64,000 nt of DNA, from assembly GCF_008642315.1 (NCBI RefSeq), contig NZ_CP029192.1:7130001-7194000 (forward strand). Reading direction: 5' to 3'. Positions within the stretch are counted from its first letter, which is position 1. Every line of letters starts with the position of its first letter. Origin of the DNA: Streptomyces venezuelae (GTDB lineage: Bacteria > Actinomycetota > Actinomycetes > Streptomycetales > Streptomycetaceae). Shown piece by piece: positions 43,094 to 51,525 of the stretch. The position numbers were made by a program, and so were the translations under genes. The notes under the pieces are model-generated. The model had not been told where the DNA came from, searched no databases, and saw only the letters and a list, made by a program, of their open reading frames with translations.

Positions 43094-44851
43094 TCAGCCG
43101 GTGACGACGAGGCCGACGACCTCGTCGTCCGAGAACCAGACGCGTACGTCCGGCCGTCCCCCCGCGAAGGCGGCGTGGACCGCCTGCCGCGTCTCGGGGG
43201 ACGGGTTGTCGAGGTTGCGCCACTGCCCGGCCACGAACAGCCGGAGCCGCGGCGGGAGCTCCGGCGGATACGGGAGCAGCTCGTCCCAGTACCGCTCGGC
43301 CTGACCCGAACCCACCGCGGACGGCAGCAGGTTCGTCACCGCCGCCTTGAGGTCGGGGCGGTTGCCTATCCGCTGCGACGCGGGCCTGCCCGGCGCGTCC
43401 TGCTGCGGGGAGCCCGTCGCGCGCAGCGTCGCACGGGCCCGGTCCGGCGTCATCGGCTGCTGGCCCGCGGCCTTCAGCATGCCCTGCAGCGAGGCGAGGG
43501 CGCCCACGACGATCGGTGACGCGGAGGACGTGCCGGAGAACGTGTCGGTGTACCAGGCGATTTCGTCGGCGCCGCCCTGCAGATCGCCGGGCCGGTCCCA
43601 GAAGCCGCCGGTCGTGGTGGTCTCACGGCCCCAGCCCTGCGCGTCCACGCGCGCCCCGTAGTTGGAGAACGCGAGGCGTGAGCGGTCGGGGCCGTGATCG
43701 CGGCCATGGGTGCCGGGCGGGGGAGCGCCCGCGCCGACCAGGACCGCTCCGGAGGAACGGTTGCTGGGGTTGAACGGGTTGCGCCACCAGGATGGGAAGC
43801 CGTCCGGCCTGCGCTCGTACACCGCGTCGTCCAGGGACTCGGCGCCGTTGCCCGCCGCGCCGACGACGAGGACGCCCTTCGCGGTGGCGTACCGCACCGC
43901 CGCGTAGTCGTCCGGCCACCACTCGATGGCGATGTAGCCCTTCTGGTCGTCGCGCGGCCCGAAGTCGAACTTCGGCCCAGGGCGGTGCAGTTCGAGCAGG
44001 ATGATGTCGCCGGGGTTCAGCCGCTCCGCCGCCGCGTGGATCGTCGCGGCCGTGCCGAGGGGCTGGAAGGAGGCGGTCGCCGTCACGGCCTCCGGCACGA
44101 TGCCGGTGATGCCGAGGGAGTTGCGATCGCCGCCGATGACGCCGATCACCGCGGTGCCGTGGTTGCGCCAGGCCAGGTCCTGGAGGGGTGTCCCGACGAC
44201 GACACCGGCGAGCTTCGCGGCGAGGTCCTCGTGGCGCAGCTGCCAGGCGCCCTCGATGTCGACGACGGTGACGCCCTCGCCGGAGCCGCCGATGCGCTGC
44301 CACGCCCAGCGTGCGTCGATTCCCTCCGGCGCCGGCTTCAAGTAGCCCTGTCGGCTGGTGAAGTCGGGTGTGGCGGGCATGCCCTCCTTGCGTCGCCGCG
44401 TCGCCTCGTCCAGGTCGTGCGGCTGGGTCGGCGAGGGGTCGATCGACGCCGGTACGGCGCCGGGCTTCACGTACGCCGTGTCGATGCCCGGCAGCGCCGC
44501 CATCCGTGCGCGCAGTTCGTCGGGCCGGTCGTCGCCGCCGCGGACGCGGTAGAAGAGGGCCAGGTCGGGCACGTCGTCCCCGCCCGTCGCCGAGGGGGCG
44601 GCGGCCCGCAGTCGGTCCTCGTTGCCGAACAGCGGCTCCAGAGTGAGCTGTTCGTCCGTGAGGAACATGTTCAGGGCCGATACGTCGGAGCCGGAGGCCG
44701 AGCGGACGTCCCGCTCGCCGGCGCGCAGCCGGGCCTCGGGCCTGGCGACGACGATCAGCTCTTGTTGGGCTTCTCGGTAGGTGAATCCCATGCCGTCGGG
44801 GCCCGGCCCGCCGGCTCCGGGGTCCCGCGCCGGGTCTGCCTGCTCGGTCAT
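43094..44851 (-). CDS. cytoplasmic subtilisin-like (S8) serine protease with novel flanking domains
   Basis: A 585-residue S8 protease without a signal peptide. The catalytic triad is Asp198 (VVDIEGAW), His231 (RNHGTAVIG) and Ser442 (FSGTSSASPI), with oxyanion Asn335 (GAAGNGAE). Residues ~20-150 are an N-terminal region resembling an inhibitory prodomain or sensor (FTYREAQQELIVVARPEARL). Residues ~535-585 are a small C-terminal domain also found in the neighbouring Q-rich protein. Intracellular subtilases of this kind are used in regulation or in conflict systems rather than nutrition. ATG 44851. It is the first gene of a two-gene operon. Confidence 0.88.
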   Translation of the reverse strand: MTEQADPARDPGAGGPGPDGMGFTYREAQQELIVVARPEARLRAGERDVRSASGSDVSALNMFLTDEQLTLEPLFGNEDRLRAAAPSATGGDDVPDLALFYRVRGGDDRPDELRARMAALPGIDTAYVKPGAVPASIDPSPTQPHDLDEATRRRKEGMPATPDFTSRQGYLKPAPEGIDARWAWQRIGGSGEGVTVVDIEGAWQLRHEDLAAKLAGVVVGTPLQDLAWRNHGTAVIGVIGGDRNSLGITGIVPEAVTATASFQPLGTAATIHAAAERLNPGDIILLELHRPGPKFDFGPRDDQKGYIAIEWWPDDYAAVRYATAKGVLVVGAAGNGAESLDDAVYERRPDGFPSWWRNPFNPSNRSSGAVLVGAGAPPPGTHGRDHGPDRSRLAFSNYGARVDAQGWGRETTTTGGFWDRPGDLQGGADEIAWYTDTFSGTSSASPIVVGALASLQGMLKAAGQQPMTPDRARATLRATGSPQQDAPGRPASQRIGNRPDLKAAVTNLLPSAVGSGQAERYWDELLPYPPELPPRLRLFVAGQWRNLDNPSPETRQAVHAAFAGGRPDVRVWFSDDEVVGLVVTG

Positions 44852-45048
44852 CGCTTCACCGCTCCCTTCCGTCCTTCGGGTGCCGTGCTGTGCGCTGCGC
44901 CAGGTTTCCGGGGCACACCCTGCTACGGCCGGGCCGCGCCGTCCACCCCTCTTTCGAGCAACAGCGTTTGAAGAGAAGTTGAAAAGGGAACCCCGTGCAA
45001 TTCGGCCACGAGCCGCACATCAGTCGCACTTCGGCCATGAGCAGCACA

Positions 45049-45080
45049 ATGGGGCGGCACCTCTACAGGTGCCGCCCCAT
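45049..45080. terminator. 14-bp stem-loop after the PAC2 gene
   Basis: ATGGGGCGGCACCT (45049-45062), loop CTAC, AGGTGCCGCCCCAT (45067-45080), just downstream of the PAC2 stop on the minus strand. The rest of the 242-base gap (44852-45093) holds an AT-enriched stretch around 44956-44985, probably the promoter of the subtilase operon. Confidence 0.85.
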
Positions 45081-45093
45081 CGCGCTGTGAAGG

Positions 45094-46092
45094 TCAGTCG
45101 TCCGAGGAATCCGGAGGGCCCGAGTCGCCGCTCTCGCCCTCGCCGTCCTCCGTGCCCTGTCCCGGCCGCTGCGTCGGCTTCGGCTTCGGCGGCCGCGTGC
45201 GGTCGCTCGGCGAGTCCCGGAGGTACGCCGCTCCGCCGGCTCCGCCCTCCCCGCCGTCGCGCCGCCGCAGGTACCGCTCGAACTCGCGGGCGATGGCCTC
45301 GCCGGACGCCTCGGGGAGCTCCGCGGTGTCCCGCGCCTCCTCCAGCGACTGGACGTACTCCGCGACCTCGCTGTCCTCGGCGGCCAGCTGGTCCACGCCC
45401 ACCTGCCAGGCGCGCGCGTCCTCGGCCAGCTCGCCCAGCGGGATCCGCAGGTCGATCAGGTCCTCCAGGCGGTTGAGGAGCGCCAGTGTGGCCTTGGGGT
45501 TGGGTGGCTGCGACACGTAGTGCGGCACGGCGGCCCACAGGCTGACGGCCGGGACACCCGCGTGCGTGCACGCCTCCTGGAGGATGCCGACGATGCCCGT
45601 CGGCCCCTCGTACTTGGTCTCTTCGAGGTCCATGGTGCGCGCCAGGTCCGGGTCGGACGTCACTCCGCTGACCGGGACGGGGCGGGTGTGCGGGGTGTCA
45701 CCGAGCAGTGCGCCCATGATCACGACCAGCTCGACGCCCAGTTCGTGCGCGAAGCCCAGGATCTCGTTGCAGAACGACCGCCAGCGCATGGACGGCTCGA
45801 TGCCACGGACCAGGACGAGGTCGCGGGGCTTGTCGCCGCCGACGCGGACCACCGAGAGCCTGGTCGTCGGCCACGTGATCTTCCGCACTCCGCCGTCGAG
45901 CCAGACGGTGGGGCGGTTGACCTGGAAGTCGTAGTAGTCCTCGGCGTCCAGTGCCGCGAACACCTCGCCCTTCCACTCCTTGTCGAGATGCGCGACCGCG
46001 GCGGAGGCGGCGTCGCCGGCGTCGTTCCAGCCCTCGAACGCGGCCACCATGACCGGGTCGACCAGCTCGGGTACCCCCTCGAGCTCGATCAC
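45094..46092 (-). CDS. PAC2-family protein
   Basis: A 332-residue protein of the PAC2 (proteasome assembly chaperone 2-like) family: VMVAAFEGWNDAGDAAS at the start, LVRGIEPSMRWRSF, VVIMGALLGDTPHTRPVPV and a GILQEACTHAGVPAVSLWAAVPHYV core. The C-terminal ~60 residues are disordered and rich in Pro, Gly and Asp. Actinobacterial PAC2 proteins may relate to the proteasome system, but their role is unproven. GTG 46092. Confidence 0.9.
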   Translation of the reverse strand: MIELEGVPELVDPVMVAAFEGWNDAGDAASAAVAHLDKEWKGEVFAALDAEDYYDFQVNRPTVWLDGGVRKITWPTTRLSVVRVGGDKPRDLVLVRGIEPSMRWRSFCNEILGFAHELGVELVVIMGALLGDTPHTRPVPVSGVTSDPDLARTMDLEETKYEGPTGIVGILQEACTHAGVPAVSLWAAVPHYVSQPPNPKATLALLNRLEDLIDLRIPLGELAEDARAWQVGVDQLAAEDSEVAEYVQSLEEARDTAELPEASGEAIAREFERYLRRRDGGEGGAGGAAYLRDSPSDRTRPPKPKPTQRPGQGTEDGEGESGDSGPPDSSDD

Positions 46093-46243
46093 CCAGGCCT
46101 CCTTCCGACGTTCCCTTGCGTACGCCCCAACCTTACGGCGTCGGCGGGGTCCGTCCGCAGCCCCCTTGCGTGGGGGAGTGCGTGATCACTGCCCACGCTC
46201 CGGCCCGGGAAACAGCGCTTTCACGCACAGGAACGAGGCGGTC

Positions 46244-46915
46244 TCACAGCGTCGTGCGCAGCCACTGTTCGACGCTCGCGATGTGCACCGTCGCCCACGA
46301 GCGGGCCGCCTCCGCGTCGCGGTCGCGGAGCGCGGTGAGGATCGCCCGGTGCTCGTGGAGGGTGCGGCTGACGGCGTCCTCCTGCGTCAGGCCGCGCCAG
46401 ACGCGGGCCCGGGTGGTGGGGCCCGAGAGGCCGTCGAGGAGGGAGCACAGGACGGAGTTGCCGGACGTCTGGACGATGCCGCGGTGGAACTCCAGGTCGG
46501 CGGCGACCAGCTCCTCCACCGACGGCGCGGCCCCCAGCGCGTCCAACTGCTCGCTCAAGGCGTCCAGTTCGGCGTCGGAGATGTGGGCGCAGGCCATCGC
46601 CGTGGCCGCCGGTTCCAGGATCCGGCGGACCGCGAGGAACTCCAGGACCGTGTCGTCGCGGTGGAAGTCGACGACGAAACTCAGGGCCTCCAGGAGGAGT
46701 TGGGGGTCCAGGCTGGTGACGTACGTGCCGTCGCCCTGGCGTACGTCGAGGATGCGGATCAGGGCGAGGGCGCGCACCGCCTCGCGCAGCGAGTTGCGCG
46801 AAAGGCCCAGCTCGGCGGCGAGTTCGCTCTCCTTGGGCAGCCGGTCGCCGGGGCGCAGCGCGCCCGAGACGATCATTCCCTTGATCTTCTCGATGGCCTC
46901 GTCGGTGACAGCCAT
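46244..46915 (-). CDS. FadR-type GntR regulator
   Basis: A 223-residue repressor: winged helix at residues ~5-70 (LRPGDRLPKESELAAELGLS, RNSLREAVRAL, DVRQGDGTYV) and an FCD effector domain with metal ligands in LEFHRGIVQTSGN and LHEHRAILTAL. Such proteins respond to carboxylic or sugar acids. ATG 46915. A perfect dyad ACATC-C-GATGT lies 18 bases upstream, a likely autoregulatory site. It is divergent from the MarR gene at the edge of the catabolic region and may control part of it. Confidence 0.92.
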   Translation of the reverse strand: MAVTDEAIEKIKGMIVSGALRPGDRLPKESELAAELGLSRNSLREAVRALALIRILDVRQGDGTYVTSLDPQLLLEALSFVVDFHRDDTVLEFLAVRRILEPAATAMACAHISDAELDALSEQLDALGAAPSVEELVAADLEFHRGIVQTSGNSVLCSLLDGLSGPTTRARVWRGLTQEDAVSRTLHEHRAILTALRDRDAEAARSWATVHIASVEQWLRTTL

Positions 46916-46932
46916 GGGACCTCGCCTAATAG

Positions 46933-46943
46933 ACATCCGATGT
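46933..46943. promoter_or_regulatory. operator candidate ACATCCGATGT before the GntR gene
   Basis: A perfect 5-1-5 dyad at 46933-46943, of the short palindrome type bound by FadR-family GntR proteins, in the 183-base divergent region between gntR and marR. Confidence 0.6.
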
Positions 46944-47008
46944 ATCAGGCGATTATGGACCGGGTCGCGGCCGCACCGCACGGGAGTAGGAGGATTCCCC
47001 CCGGTGCT

Positions 47009-47020
47009 CGTAGGCCTACG
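47009..47020. promoter_or_regulatory. 12-base perfect palindrome CGTAGGCCTACG
   Basis: It lies midway in the gntR/marR divergent region, 11 bases before the MarR-like site. The binding factor is unknown. Confidence 0.4.
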
Positions 47021-47030
47021 GAGACATTTC

Positions 47031-47043
47031 CTTGAGGGCTAAG
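47031..47043. promoter_or_regulatory. MarR-like operator candidate CTTGAGGGCTAAG
   Basis: It lies 55 bases upstream of marR. It matches 11 of 13 positions of CTTAAGCGCTAAG found before the MFS gene (57817-57829), which suggests one regulator acts at both promoters. Confidence 0.55.
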
Positions 47044-47098
47044 ATTTCCCCACGGGTCCCGGCGCACCGCCGGGCGGTCCCAGGAGGGCGGGCGGCAG

Positions 47099-47653
47099 AT
47101 GGCCGGGAAGAAGGCGGCGCACCAGCCGGACGCGGTGGCGTCGATCATCGCGGACTGGGCACGGGAGCGGCCCGACCTCGACACCTCGCCGCTGGAGGTC
47201 CTCGCCCGGCTGCACCGCACCTTCATCCGCTACAACACACGGCTGACCTCGGCGATCGAGCAGCACGGACTCGCGGTCGCCGGGTTCGACGTGCTGACCG
47301 CGCTGCGCAGGGCCGGCGCTCCCTACCGCCTCACCGCGGGCCAGCTGGCCGACTCCGGCCTCGTCTCGTCGGCCGGGGTGACGCTCCGCATCGACCGGCT
47401 GGAGAAGGACGGCCTGATCGTGCGCGAGCGCGACGCCGACGACCGCCGCGTCGTCTACTCACGGCTCACCGACGCCGGTCTCGCCAAGATCGACGAGGTG
47501 TTCGCGGAGCACCTCGAGAACGAACGCCGGATGCTCGACGGGCTCTCCCCGGCCGAACGGCGTCAGCTGGCCCGCCTCATGTCCAAACTGGAGCGGTCCA
47601 TCACCGAAGCCGGTCCGCGGGAAGCGCAGGAGGATCAGGCCGGCGAGGCCTGA
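47099..47653 (+). CDS. MarR-family transcriptional regulator
   Basis: A 184-residue winged-helix repressor. The HTH lies around LTAGQLADSGLVSSAGVTLRIDRLEKDGLI and the wing in RERDADDRRVVYSRLTDAG. MarR proteins bind short palindromes and are released by aromatic ligands. ATG 47099. It is divergent from gntR. Its last 19 bases overlap the end of the catabolic operon on the other strand. Matching sites upstream of itself and in the aldehyde dehydrogenase/MFS gap make it the likely regulator of the operon. Confidence 0.92.
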   Translation: MAGKKAAHQPDAVASIIADWARERPDLDTSPLEVLARLHRTFIRYNTRLTSAIEQHGLAVAGFDVLTALRRAGAPYRLTAGQLADSGLVSSAGVTLRIDRLEKDGLIVRERDADDRRVVYSRLTDAGLAKIDEVFAEHLENERRMLDGLSPAERRQLARLMSKLERSITEAGPREAQEDQAGEA

Positions 47654-48648
47654 GCCACCGCCTCCGCGCGGTACATCCGACGCAGCCGGACCACGCCCAG
47701 ATCGTGCTGGTAGAGGTTCTCCCGCTGGTCGGCATCGGCCGGCATGGCCTCCAGCATCACGCGGTCCTGTTCGAGGACCTGCCAGTGGCGCTCCTCGATG
47801 AGGGTCTTGTAGAGGAAGCGCCACGTGTCGCGCTGCCACCCCCGCACGCGCCGGTAGCGCCAGAAGAAGACGCCGGTGCGGTCCTCGTCGACCGGGCAGA
47901 CCATGCCGACGATCCCGAACGGGCCGCCGGGGCCCGCCGACGGCGGATACGGGATGGTCAGGTCCACCCAGTCCACGCCCGTGCGGCACAGCTCCACCCA
48001 GTCGAAGTTGACGCCCCGCTGGTCCGTCTTCTCGAAGAAGTAGCCGCGGTCCGTCTCCCGGATGCGGAACTTGGCGGTGGTGTCGCCGTTGTACATGGTG
48101 TGCGACTCGTGGTGCAGGAACGCGCCGTGCATCGGGTCGAGGAGGTTCTCCACCGCGAACCGCCACGGCCCGTTCCACTCCGCGTAGCAGAGGATCGCGT
48201 CGACCTCGGGGTCGGTGAGCGGCTCGGGCAGCGTCAGTTCGGCCGGTTCGGGGTGCCGCTCGTCGCCGAAGTACGCGAGGACGGCGCCGCCGACCTCGCG
48301 CACGGGCAGCGACGTGACGAGCTTCTTGCCCTCCAGGTTGCAGCCCGGCAGGCCGGGCACGGACGACACGGTGCCGTCGGTCTCGACCTCCACCCCGTGG
48401 TACCAGCACGCCACCCGGTCGCCCAGGTGCTTGCCGAGCGAGAGGGGCGCCCCGCGGTGCGGGCAGCGGTCGGCGAGCATCGACAGGGTGCCGTCGGAGC
48501 GGCGGAAGAGCAGCCACTGTTCGCCGAGGGCGGTGACCTTGCGCATGGCGCCGGGTGTCACGAAGGAGGACGGGACGACCGGGTGCCACTGGTTGCGCAG
48601 GCCCGTGGCGTAGATGTGGTCGGCGGTGTCGTGCACGGGCAGGGTCAT
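47635..48648 (-). CDS. Rieske non-heme iron oxygenase, alpha subunit (VanA/phthalate type)
   Basis: A 337-residue ring-hydroxylating or demethylating oxygenase. The Rieske [2Fe-2S] centre is Cys62-x-His64 and Cys81-x-x-His84 (RCPHRGAPL, CWYHGVEV). The mononuclear iron ligands are in ENLLDPMHGAFLHH (Asp171 region, His174, His179). Enzymes of this small type pair with a single reductase carrying FMN and a plant-type ferredoxin domain, and that reductase is encoded two genes upstream. It is the last gene of the 11-gene operon. ATG 48648. Confidence 0.92.
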   Translation of the reverse strand: MTLPVHDTADHIYATGLRNQWHPVVPSSFVTPGAMRKVTALGEQWLLFRRSDGTLSMLADRCPHRGAPLSLGKHLGDRVACWYHGVEVETDGTVSSVPGLPGCNLEGKKLVTSLPVREVGGAVLAYFGDERHPEPAELTLPEPLTDPEVDAILCYAEWNGPWRFAVENLLDPMHGAFLHHESHTMYNGDTTAKFRIRETDRGYFFEKTDQRGVNFDWVELCRTGVDWVDLTIPYPPSAGPGGPFGIVGMVCPVDEDRTGVFFWRYRRVRGWQRDTWRFLYKTLIEERHWQVLEQDRVMLEAMPADADQRENLYQHDLGVVRLRRMYRAEAVAQASPA

Positions 48649-48649
48649 C

Positions 48650-48874
48650 TCAGGCTCCCAGTCGGTTCATCTCGGCGCGGAAGGACTCCTCGGTCCAGGG
48701 CGCGCCGTCGGGCGCGTGGACCTGGCGGGCGTTGAGCCCGCGGACGACGTCGGCCAGTTCGTGGCCCTCTTTGGTGAAGACCTCTTCGAGGGTGGCGGCG
48801 AGCTTGTACTCGTAGGGGGTCGGTTCGTGCGTACGGGACTGGTGGACGTCCAGGTACGGCCAGGTCGTGGTCAC
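48650..48874 (-). CDS. 74-residue Rieske-oxygenase-associated protein
   Basis: A small protein (VTTTWPYLDVHQSRTHEPTP start) encoded one base before the oxygenase gene. Small proteins with this look accompany class IA Rieske oxygenases in actinobacteria and are sometimes called recombinase-like HTH proteins. The central segment (EEVFTKEGHELADVVRGLNA) can form a helix-turn-helix. It may be a subunit or a specificity factor; no function is proven. GTG 48874. Confidence 0.7.
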   Translation of the reverse strand: MTTTWPYLDVHQSRTHEPTPYEYKLAATLEEVFTKEGHELADVVRGLNARQVHAPDGAPWTEESFRAEMNRLGA

Positions 48875-48920
48875 TGATGCCTCCAGGGGCCGGGGGAGTG
48901 GTTCACAGGTCTCACAGGTC

Positions 48921-49871
48921 TCACAGGTCGAGGACGAGACGGCGGCCGGAGGCGCAGCGCGAGACGCAGATCATCATCGAGGCGTTCGTGGCGTGCTCGG
49001 CCTCGCTGAGCAGGAAGTCACGGTGGTCGGGGGTGCCGTCGAGGACACGGGTCTCGCAGGAGCCGCAGATGCCGTCCCGGCAGGAGCTGCGCACGGGCAG
49101 CCCCGCGGCCTCGGCGGCCGCCAGGACCGAGGTGTCCGGGCCCACCGAGAGCGTCACCCCCGAACGCCGGCACTCCACCTCGAAGGCCGCGTCGCCGCCC
49201 GAGCGCTCGACGACCGGCGCCGCGAAGCGCTCCACGCGCAGCCGCTCGGCCGGGCAGGCCGCCTCCACGGCGGCGAGCAGCGGCTCGGGCCCGCAGCAGT
49301 ACACGAGCGTGCCCTCCGGCAGGGTCTGTCCCTCAAGTGCTTCGGCGAGGTCGATGTGCCCCCGCTCGTCCTGCGGTACGAGGGTCAACGCGCCGCCCAG
49401 CGCGTCCAGTTCGTCGGTGAACGCCATCGAGTCGCGGGTGCGCCCGCCGTACACGAGCCGCCAGGGCGCCTCGCGCCGCGCCGCCTCGCGGGCCATCGCG
49501 AGGATCGGCGTGATGCCGATGCCGCCCGCGACGAACACATAGGCGGGCGCCTCCTCCAGCGCGAAGTGGTTGCGCGGCTCGGTGACGGTGACGGTCTGGC
49601 CGGGGCGCAGCTGCGTGTGCACGTACCGCGAACCGCCGCGCGAGGACGGTTCGTTGAGGACACCGATGCGGTACGACGCGGTGTCCCGGGGGTCTCCGCA
49701 CAGGCTGTACTGCCGCACCTGCCCGCCCACCAGCACGTCGACGTGCGCGCCGGGCTCCCAGGCGGGCAGGGGCTTGCCGTCCGGGTGGGCGAGCTCGACG
49801 GAGAGGACGCCCTGCGCCTCCCACGTCATCCGGCGCACCCGCAGGTCGAGACGGTTCTCCGATGTGGTCAT
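48921..49871 (-). CDS. phthalate-dioxygenase-reductase-type electron transfer protein
   Basis: A 316-residue flavin and iron-sulfur reductase. The N-terminal FMN domain has RQYSLCGDP; the NAD domain has GGIGITPILAMA and YCCGPEPLL; the C-terminal plant-type [2Fe-2S] ferredoxin has CRDGICGSCETRVLDG and a distant Cys. It passes electrons from NADH to the Rieske oxygenase two genes downstream. ATG 49871, 13 bases after the ThDP gene. Confidence 0.92.
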   Translation of the reverse strand: MTTSENRLDLRVRRMTWEAQGVLSVELAHPDGKPLPAWEPGAHVDVLVGGQVRQYSLCGDPRDTASYRIGVLNEPSSRGGSRYVHTQLRPGQTVTVTEPRNHFALEEAPAYVFVAGGIGITPILAMAREAARREAPWRLVYGGRTRDSMAFTDELDALGGALTLVPQDERGHIDLAEALEGQTLPEGTLVYCCGPEPLLAAVEAACPAERLRVERFAAPVVERSGGDAAFEVECRRSGVTLSVGPDTSVLAAAEAAGLPVRSSCRDGICGSCETRVLDGTPDHRDFLLSEAEHATNASMMICVSRCASGRRLVLDL

Positions 49872-49884
49872 GGCTGCGGCCTCC

Positions 49885-51516
49885 CTACGCGGCGGGGATC
49901 TTCACGGGCGGGGTGAACGGGCTCTTCATCGGGCCGAGCGCCGCGAGGTCCACCTCGACGAGCACCGGGCCGCCCGACGCGACGGCCTCGCCGACGACGG
50001 GCCCCGCCTGCTCGGCCGCGGCGATCCGCCGGTACGGCAGTCCGCAGGCCCGCGCGAGGAGCGCGAAGTCGGGCGTGGTGAGGTCGACGCCGGAGCGGCG
50101 CTCGGCGTAGCGGTCCTGCATGTTGCGCAGCACGCCGTAACCGCCGTCGTTGAAGACGATCAGTGTCAGGTCCGGCGCCTCCTGCGCGAGCGTGAGGAGC
50201 TCGCCGAGGTGCACGGCGAGCCCGCCGTCGCCCGCGAGGACCACCGTGGGCGCGCCCGGCCGCGCGAGCGCCGCCCCGATGCCCATGCCGAGGCCCTGCC
50301 CGATGCCGCCGCCGCGCGGGAAGACGTTGTCCCGCGGGTCGTACATGTCCAGGAGCCGGTTGCCCCAGCTGCTCGACGCGATCGTCACGTCACGGGCCAC
50401 CACCGCCTCCCGGGGGAGCGCGGCGCGGATCGCGTCGCAGAGCGCGGCCTGCGGGCCGATGGCGTCGCGCAGGTTCGCGCGGACCTCGTCCCGCACACCG
50501 GTGACGCGTCCGCTCCAGCCCGGCTCGGTCCCGACGCGGCGGGCATACGGCAGCAGGGCCCGCAGCACGCCCGCCGCGTCGCCGCACAGCGTGTGCGCGG
50601 CGGGGTAGACGCGGCCGAGGGCGGCCGGATCGATGTCGACCTGGATGTGGGCGGCGGGCAGTTCGAGGCTGTAGTCAGCGGTCTCGTTCGACCTGAAGTG
50701 CGTGCCCACGCTCAGTACGACGTCGGCGTCCGCGAGCAGCGCGCGGCCCTCGGGGGTGGTCGCGAAGTTTCCGACGACCCGCGGGTCGTCCTCGGGCACC
50801 GTGCCGCGCCCCGAGTTGGAGGTGAGCAGGCCGGCCCCGGTGGCGGTGAGCAGCTCCGCGAGCTCGGTCCCGGCACGCGTGGCACCGCCGCCCGCCCAGA
50901 CCAGGGGGCGCCGCGCCGACGCCAACAGCTCGCCCGCCGCCGCCAGTTCGGCGCCCAGCGGCTCGGAGAAGAGCGGCGCGGGCACGTCGAGCGCGGTGTC
51001 GGTCTGCGCCGCGTACTGGAGGTCCACCGGCCACTCCACGCTCGCGGGGCCGCCGGGCGCGGCCAGCGCGGCACGGGCCGCCTCGCGCAGCACGCGGCCC
51101 GCGTCCACGGCGGACGGCACGGTCGCCGCGTACGCCGACACCGCCGTCAACATGCCCAGCTGGTCCTTCGTCTCGTGGATGAATCCGCGCCCGCTGCCCA
51201 GGTAGCGGCTCTCCACCTGCCCGGTGACGTGCAGCACGGACGTCCCCGCGCTGAGCGCCTCGACGAGCGACCCGGCCGCGTTGCCCGCGCCGGTACCGGT
51301 CGAGGTGAGCGCGCAGCCGAGCGAACCACGGGCCCGGCCGTGGGCGTCGGCCGCGTTCACGGCCGTCGCCTCGTGCCGCACCGGCACGAAACGCAGCTCC
51401 CGGTCGACGGCCTCGACGAGCGGCAGATTGTGGACGCTGACGATCCCGAAGACCGTGTCGATGCCGAGTTCCCGCAGGACGGCGACGAGGAGATCGCCTC
51501 CGTTGTCGTAACGCAT
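49885..51516 (-). CDS. ThDP-dependent decarboxylase/carboligase
   Basis: A 543-residue ThDP enzyme: activating Glu in VRHEATAVNAADAHGRA, and cofactor motif GDGGLAVHLGELL...FNDGGYGVL. By family it decarboxylates or ligates a 2-oxo acid, as in benzoylformate or phenylpyruvate decarboxylases and acetolactate synthases. In this operon a 2-oxo acid from aromatic side-chain or ring cleavage is a plausible substrate. ATG 51516; 9 bases after the SDR gene upstream. Confidence 0.88.
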   Translation of the reverse strand: MRYDNGGDLLVAVLRELGIDTVFGIVSVHNLPLVEAVDRELRFVPVRHEATAVNAADAHGRARGSLGCALTSTGTGAGNAAGSLVEALSAGTSVLHVTGQVESRYLGSGRGFIHETKDQLGMLTAVSAYAATVPSAVDAGRVLREAARAALAAPGGPASVEWPVDLQYAAQTDTALDVPAPLFSEPLGAELAAAGELLASARRPLVWAGGGATRAGTELAELLTATGAGLLTSNSGRGTVPEDDPRVVGNFATTPEGRALLADADVVLSVGTHFRSNETADYSLELPAAHIQVDIDPAALGRVYPAAHTLCGDAAGVLRALLPYARRVGTEPGWSGRVTGVRDEVRANLRDAIGPQAALCDAIRAALPREAVVARDVTIASSSWGNRLLDMYDPRDNVFPRGGGIGQGLGMGIGAALARPGAPTVVLAGDGGLAVHLGELLTLAQEAPDLTLIVFNDGGYGVLRNMQDRYAERRSGVDLTTPDFALLARACGLPYRRIAAAEQAGPVVGEAVASGGPVLVEVDLAALGPMKSPFTPPVKIPAA

Positions 51517-51525
51517 GAGGGCTCC

